Assembly: GCF_017948455.1 (NCBI RefSeq)
Contig: NZ_JAFFSU010000005.1
Span: 1 to 64,000, forward strand
DNA: 64,000 bases
Direction: 5' to 3'
Origin: Streptomyces sp. GESEQ-4
GTDB taxonomy: Bacteria; Actinomycetota; Actinomycetes; Streptomycetales; Streptomycetaceae
The notes beneath the pieces are model-generated. The model made no database searches, was not told where the DNA came from, and was given only the letters and a program-made list of their open reading frames with translations. Shown piece after piece: positions 60,494 through 64,000 of the stretch (its first letter is position 1; each line of letters begins with the position of its first letter). The position numbers and the translations under genes are program-made.

Positions 60494-61537
60494 TCAGCTG
60501 TCCAGCAGCGTTCCCGGCAGGTCGAAGGTCTTCGTGCGGCCCGTGGCCGGGTCCACCCAGGTCACCGACTTCTCGGTGTAGAGCAACCAGCCCGCCGAGG
60601 TGGCGGTGATGTCCAGGGAGGCCGCCACGCCCTTCACGCGCGCGCGGTGGAGTTCCTTGCCGGTGGTGGCATCGAGTTCCAGGATCTCGGTGTCGTCGTC
60701 CGACGCCGCCGCGATCAGGAGTGACGATCCGGTGGCCGTCACCGCGTCGACGCGGCCACCCGCCACCGTCACCGTCGTCGATGCGGCGGTACGGGTCAGC
60801 GTGGCCTTCGGGGAGTCGGCGGAGCTGGTGGATCCGGTGGACGTCGAGCCCACGATCACCGGGTGGCCGGAGGGGCAGGCGAGGTTGACGACGTCCAGCC
60901 CGCTCGGCACGGCGACCGGTGTCACCTTGCCGGTGGTCAGGTCGGCGCCCGAGACCTTGTTGCCGCCGGCCAGGCAGATGCGGTCCGACGCCGGGTCCGA
61001 GGCCGCCAGGTCGATCGTGCCGGGGATCTTCAGTTCACGCTTCGTGGTCCAGTTCGCGGGGTCCTTGACCAGCACGCTGGACGCGGTGGGGTGCTGCGCG
61101 GACTTGGCGTCCGGCAGCCCCGCCACCTCGGCGACCAGTGTCCTGCCGGGCAGCAGCCGCCGCAGGCGCTCGTCAGCGGTGAGGCCGTCGAGGACCTGGT
61201 CCTTGCGGGAGATCTCGTAGCGCCGGTCCGGCTTGTCTCCCTTGCGGGGCACGGTGAGCAGCCGGCGGCCGTCGGCGAGTTCGACGATCTGCGGGCTGAC
61301 GGAGTCGTCGTCGTCGGACTGCTGGGGGACGACCGCGAGGCTCTGCGCCCGTGCCTTGTCCGGGTTGATCCCGACGACCGTGACCAGGCCGTCGACCCTG
61401 GCGAGCACAAAGGTCTTCGAGCCCTTCCAGTCCGTGCCCAGATCCACGCCGCCGGGGCCGGAGCAGGCGGTGGTCAGCACGGCCGTGGCGGCGAGTGCGG
61501 ACAGAAACAGAGAGCGCCGTGTCGTGAAACGTGGCAT
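60494..61537 (-). CDS. Lipoprotein with beta-propeller-like repeats, linked to an ABC exporter
   Basis: 347 residues. The lipobox is LTTAC (C25) after a signal sequence starting MPRFTTRRSLFLSALAATAV. The remainder has short WD/PQQ-like strands (VVGINPDKARAQSLAVVPQQ, TVTVAGGRVDAVTATGSSLL, ILELDATTGKELHRARVKGV). It starts ten bases after the permease gene, so it is the last gene of that operon and may be an extracellular accessory of the exporter. Confidence 0.75.
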   Translation of the reverse strand: MPRFTTRRSLFLSALAATAVLTTACSGPGGVDLGTDWKGSKTFVLARVDGLVTVVGINPDKARAQSLAVVPQQSDDDDSVSPQIVELADGRRLLTVPRKGDKPDRRYEISRKDQVLDGLTADERLRRLLPGRTLVAEVAGLPDAKSAQHPTASSVLVKDPANWTTKRELKIPGTIDLAASDPASDRICLAGGNKVSGADLTTGKVTPVAVPSGLDVVNLACPSGHPVIVGSTSTGSTSSADSPKATLTRTAASTTVTVAGGRVDAVTATGSSLLIAAASDDDTEILELDATTGKELHRARVKGVAASLDITATSAGWLLYTEKSVTWVDPATGRTKTFDLPGTLLDS

Positions 61538-61547
61538 GGGGGGTGGC

Positions 61548-62765
61548 TCACCAGTCCTTCATTGCATCTGTGGGGGACATCCTCGCGGCCCTGCGGGCCG
61601 GGGCCAGCGAACCGATCGCCACCACCAGCACCGTCAGGCCGAGAAGAAGAAGCAGCGGGCTCGCCGACGGCAGCAGCACCCAGCCCTTGACGTACGGCGC
61701 CAGCTCCGCGCTGTCGCGCAGCAGTGCCGCGGCACCTGAACCGAGCGCGGCGCCGAGCACCGCGCCGAGCAGTGCGGCCACGGCTCCGACCAGCGCCATC
61801 TCGGTGACCAGCATCATCAGCACCGACCTCGTACGGAATCCGACCGCCTTGAGGATGCCGATCTCCTGCGCCCGCTGCCGCGACAGCGCACCGGTCACGG
61901 TGACCGCGCCGACGAACGCCAGCACACCGAGCACACCGAGCAGTACCTGGCCGACCACCTTGATCATCTCCAGGACGCCGGGCAGGGCATGGAGCTGCTG
62001 CTGCAGGGTGACCGCCGGATAGCCCAGCCGCTGCACGGACTTCGTCACGTCCGGCACGTCTGCGCTTGTCCTCGCGACCACGGTGAGCTGGTCGTAGCCG
62101 ATGGTGGAGAGGTAGGTCTTCTCCGGTTCACCGGACCGCTGGGCCGCCCACTTGACCACGGTGGAGTCGGCGGCGTACGCGGCGTCCGGGTTGTCCAGCT
62201 GCCAGGTCGGGTCGTAGACCCCGACGAGGCGGGCGTGGCCGCTGACTCCGGTCCCCTCGCCCTGCCGTACGAAGCGCGTGGTCTCGATGTCGATCTGCCG
62301 GCCCACGAGCCTGCTCAGGTCCACGCCCTGGGACGCGGCCGGGGCCACGATCTCGCCCGGCTTCAGCGGGAAGAGGTCCTTGCGGACGGACTTGGTGACC
62401 GGCGGCGAGAGGGCCGGACGGTGGGTCGTCGCGTACAGCAGGACGGTGTCGCCCGCCTTGGTCAGCACCCCGAACGACACCTGCGCCCGGTGCTGCACCG
62501 ACTCGACGTGCGGCAGCTTCGCCAGCCGCGCGGCCGTACGGTCCGTCAACTGCGGTGTGTCCGGGCGGGAGTCGGGACGGTCGACGGTGATGCTGCGATT
62601 GGCGCTGCTCTCCTTGACCCCCGAGTCGGTGACGCCCTGGGCGCTGTCGGCGATGCCCAGCGCGCCCAGACAGACGGCGGCGGCGACCGAGACCAGTGCG
62701 ACGAGACCGATCAGACGGCGGCGCAGGGCGCGGACATTGGCCAGCGCCAGACTGAAGACGTTCAT
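61548..62765 (-). CDS. MacB/FtsX-type ABC permease
   Basis: 405 residues from MNVFSLALANVRALRRRLIG; the ATG overlaps the ATPase stop (ATGA). Four TM helices: LIGLVALVSVAAAVCLGALG, MIKVVGQVLLGVLGVLAFVG, VTEMALVGAVAALLGAVLGA and LLLLLGLTVLVVAIGSLAPA. A large extracellular MacB domain (about 45-260) lies after the first. The motif LSRQRAQEIGILKAVGFRTR is the FtsX core. Confidence 0.92.
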   Translation of the reverse strand: MNVFSLALANVRALRRRLIGLVALVSVAAAVCLGALGIADSAQGVTDSGVKESSANRSITVDRPDSRPDTPQLTDRTAARLAKLPHVESVQHRAQVSFGVLTKAGDTVLLYATTHRPALSPPVTKSVRKDLFPLKPGEIVAPAASQGVDLSRLVGRQIDIETTRFVRQGEGTGVSGHARLVGVYDPTWQLDNPDAAYAADSTVVKWAAQRSGEPEKTYLSTIGYDQLTVVARTSADVPDVTKSVQRLGYPAVTLQQQLHALPGVLEMIKVVGQVLLGVLGVLAFVGAVTVTGALSRQRAQEIGILKAVGFRTRSVLMMLVTEMALVGAVAALLGAVLGAALGSGAAALLRDSAELAPYVKGWVLLPSASPLLLLLGLTVLVVAIGSLAPARRAARMSPTDAMKDW

Positions 62766-63502
62766 CCGGCGTTCTCCGTCCGCGTGTTGGCCCTGGCCCG
62801 CTCGCCCGCCGGCGTCCTGGCCGCTTCCTGCGTGAAGGCGCCGCTCTCCAGGCGGTGCACCACATCGGCGAAGTCCGACACCGCCGGGTTGTGCGTGACC
62901 AGGAGCACCGCACGGCCCTCGTCGGCCAGTTCGCGGAAGAGCCCGAGCAGCACGTCCTCGCTCTCGGAGTCGAGGTTTCCGGTGGGCTCGTCGGCCAGCA
63001 CCGCGGGCGGATCGTTGATCAGCGCCCGCGCCAGCGCCACCCGCTGCTGTTCGCCTCCGGAGAGTTCGCCCGGCAGATGCTCGGCACGTTCCGCGAGCCC
63101 GACCCGCTCCAGCAACGTCAGCGCGCGTGCCTCGCCCTCGGCGCGGCGGCCGACGTACGGCAGGACGACATTGCGCAGTGCCGAGTGCTGCGGCAGCAGG
63201 TTGTACGACTGGAACACGAACCCGAGCCGGCTGCGGCGCAGATCCGCCAGCGCACCGTCGCCGAGCCCCGTGACGTCCGTGTCCGCCACGAACACCCGGC
63301 CGCTGTCCGGCGGGGTCAGCAGCCCGAGGATGTGCAGGAGCGTGGTCTTCCCGGAGCCCGAGTGCCCGACCAGGGCCGTGACCTCGCCTCCTGACACGGC
63401 GAGGTCGACTCCGCGCAGGACGTCGACCCTCCTTCCGCGCAGGGTGTAGGACTTGCCTACGCCCTCGGCCCGCAGCAGTGCGTTCACCGAACTCTCGCTC
63501 AC
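62762..63502 (-). CDS. MacB-type ABC ATP-binding protein
   Basis: 246 residues from the GTG at 63502 (MSESSVNALLRAEGVGKSYT), overlapping the upstream gene stop (GTGA). Walker A is VGHSGSGKTTLLHILG, then FVFQSYNLLPQHSALRNVVL, signature ELSGGEQQRVALARALI, Walker B AVLADEPTGNLD and VLLVTHNP. The C-terminus extends about 20 residues past the usual end. Confidence 0.93.
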   Translation of the reverse strand: MSESSVNALLRAEGVGKSYTLRGRRVDVLRGVDLAVSGGEVTALVGHSGSGKTTLLHILGLLTPPDSGRVFVADTDVTGLGDGALADLRRSRLGFVFQSYNLLPQHSALRNVVLPYVGRRAEGEARALTLLERVGLAERAEHLPGELSGGEQQRVALARALINDPPAVLADEPTGNLDSESEDVLLGLFRELADEGRAVLLVTHNPAVSDFADVVHRLESGAFTQEAARTPAGERARANTRTENAG

Positions 63503-64000
63503 TTTCCGTTCCTTGTGGCCGGCAGCCGGCCAAGGGCGCCGTGCAGTTGTCGGTCCAGGGTCCACACGGCCCAGGTCGTCTTGAGATCGCAGGCCAGGTC
63601 CCCGCCGCCGACCTGGAACAGGTCGGGCAGCCCGGGACAGCCCCGGTACGGCGTGATGCCGCGTCCCAGGGCCTCGCGCAGCGGTGCGTCCAGTGCGCCG
63701 CCGGTCAGGGAGTAGGCCCGTACGACCAGGGCGTAGTGGTAGACGGAGGTGAACCGGCCCGGGTCGCGCGCCCACTGCTCCAGGCCGTCGGCGGTGATCC
63801 AGGAGGGAATGCCGTCGCGCCGTCCGCTGTCGGCGAGACCGACGGCGACCGTGGCCGCCGCGACGACCCGCTCCGGGGTGTCCGTGCTCCAGGTACCGAT
63901 CTCCGGTACGGCCGTGGAGACCCCGGCGTCGGCGCAGTTGAGGGTGGTGCGCTGCCACTGGGTGGCGTTCTGCTCGGTCACGGTGGCGGGCAGTACCCGC
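63499..64000 (-). CDS. Protein of unknown function, truncated by the window edge
   Basis: The frame stays open to the window end, so the true start is probably outside; an internal GTG at 63981 is the first candidate inside. The visible 160 residues (VVAAATVAVGLADSGRRDGI, YHYALVVRAYSLTGGALD, CDLKTTWAVWTLDRQLHGAL) are helical and resemble no family I can name. Overlap with the ATPase gene (GTGA) puts it at the head of the exporter operon. Confidence 0.6.
   Translation of the reverse strand, partial: RVLPATVTEQNATQWQRTTLNCADAGVSTAVPEIGTWSTDTPERVVAAATVAVGLADSGRRDGIPSWITADGLEQWARDPGRFTSVYHYALVVRAYSLTGGALDAPLREALGRGITPYRGCPGLPDLFQVGGGDLACDLKTTWAVWTLDRQLHGALGRLPATRNGK

Overview
The window is a stretch of a very GC-rich actinobacterial chromosome, almost certainly Streptomyces. 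Third codon positions are strongly G/C, GTG and TTG starts are frequent, and many genes overlap by ATGA/GTGA. It carries typical Streptomyces loci: a contractile injection system of the Streptomyces type, a conservon, tandem DUF3558 lipoproteins and a class F sortase. The first 175 bases are an almost pure G run, probably an assembly or sequencing artefact at a contig edge. It hides the 3' end of the first gene.

Region 1 (1-24,650) is a complete phage-tail-like contractile injection system (CIS). Read right to left on the minus strand, the first operon is sheath, tube, tail-assembly protein, DUF6760 protein, a 1079-residue repetitive disordered protein, second tube-like protein, LysM protein, VgrG-like spike, PAAR tip, gp25, baseplate J, tail protein I and a zinc-ribbon protein. 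A plus-strand DUF4157 protein (likely cargo) sits between this operon and a second one: LuxR-type regulator, secreted beta-propeller protein, Pvc16-like cap, AAA+ ATPase. A divergent one-TM protein (23,291-24,646) has the layout expected of a CIS membrane adaptor. Four junctions show duplicated start-codon regions that create tiny ORFs coupled to the next gene.

Region 2 (24,700-31,000): a frameshifted Nudix gene, a conservon (cvnABCD plus a GAF protein) and an acyl-CoA dehydrogenase-like protein lacking the usual catalytic Glu. Region 3 (31,400-35,700): TerB-like protein, PBP4-type DD-peptidase, ECF sigma factor with a small membrane protein, and a class F sortase with a likely substrate. Region 4 (35,700-39,700): PL9 pectate lyase behind a LacI-type palindrome, and a TetR gene divergent from a frameshifted FAD monooxygenase, with two near-identical operator-like repeats.

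Region 5 (39,700-43,800): HAD hydrolase, XRE-TPR regulator and a run of small, mostly unknown genes, some coupled by overlapping stop/start codons. Region 6 (43,900-51,600): two DUF3558 lipoproteins, a DUF4394 secreted protein, a PucR-type regulator, and a MarR-type regulator divergent from a DUF4097 protein plus ABC exporter. Region 7 (51,600-64,000): VOC protein, a MacB/FtsX-type ABC exporter divergent from a two-component system, a secreted serine hydrolase sharing an identical 16-bp palindrome with that exporter's control region, a cytochrome P450, and a second MacB-type exporter with a lipoprotein. No rRNA, tRNA, CRISPR array, transposase or integrase was seen.
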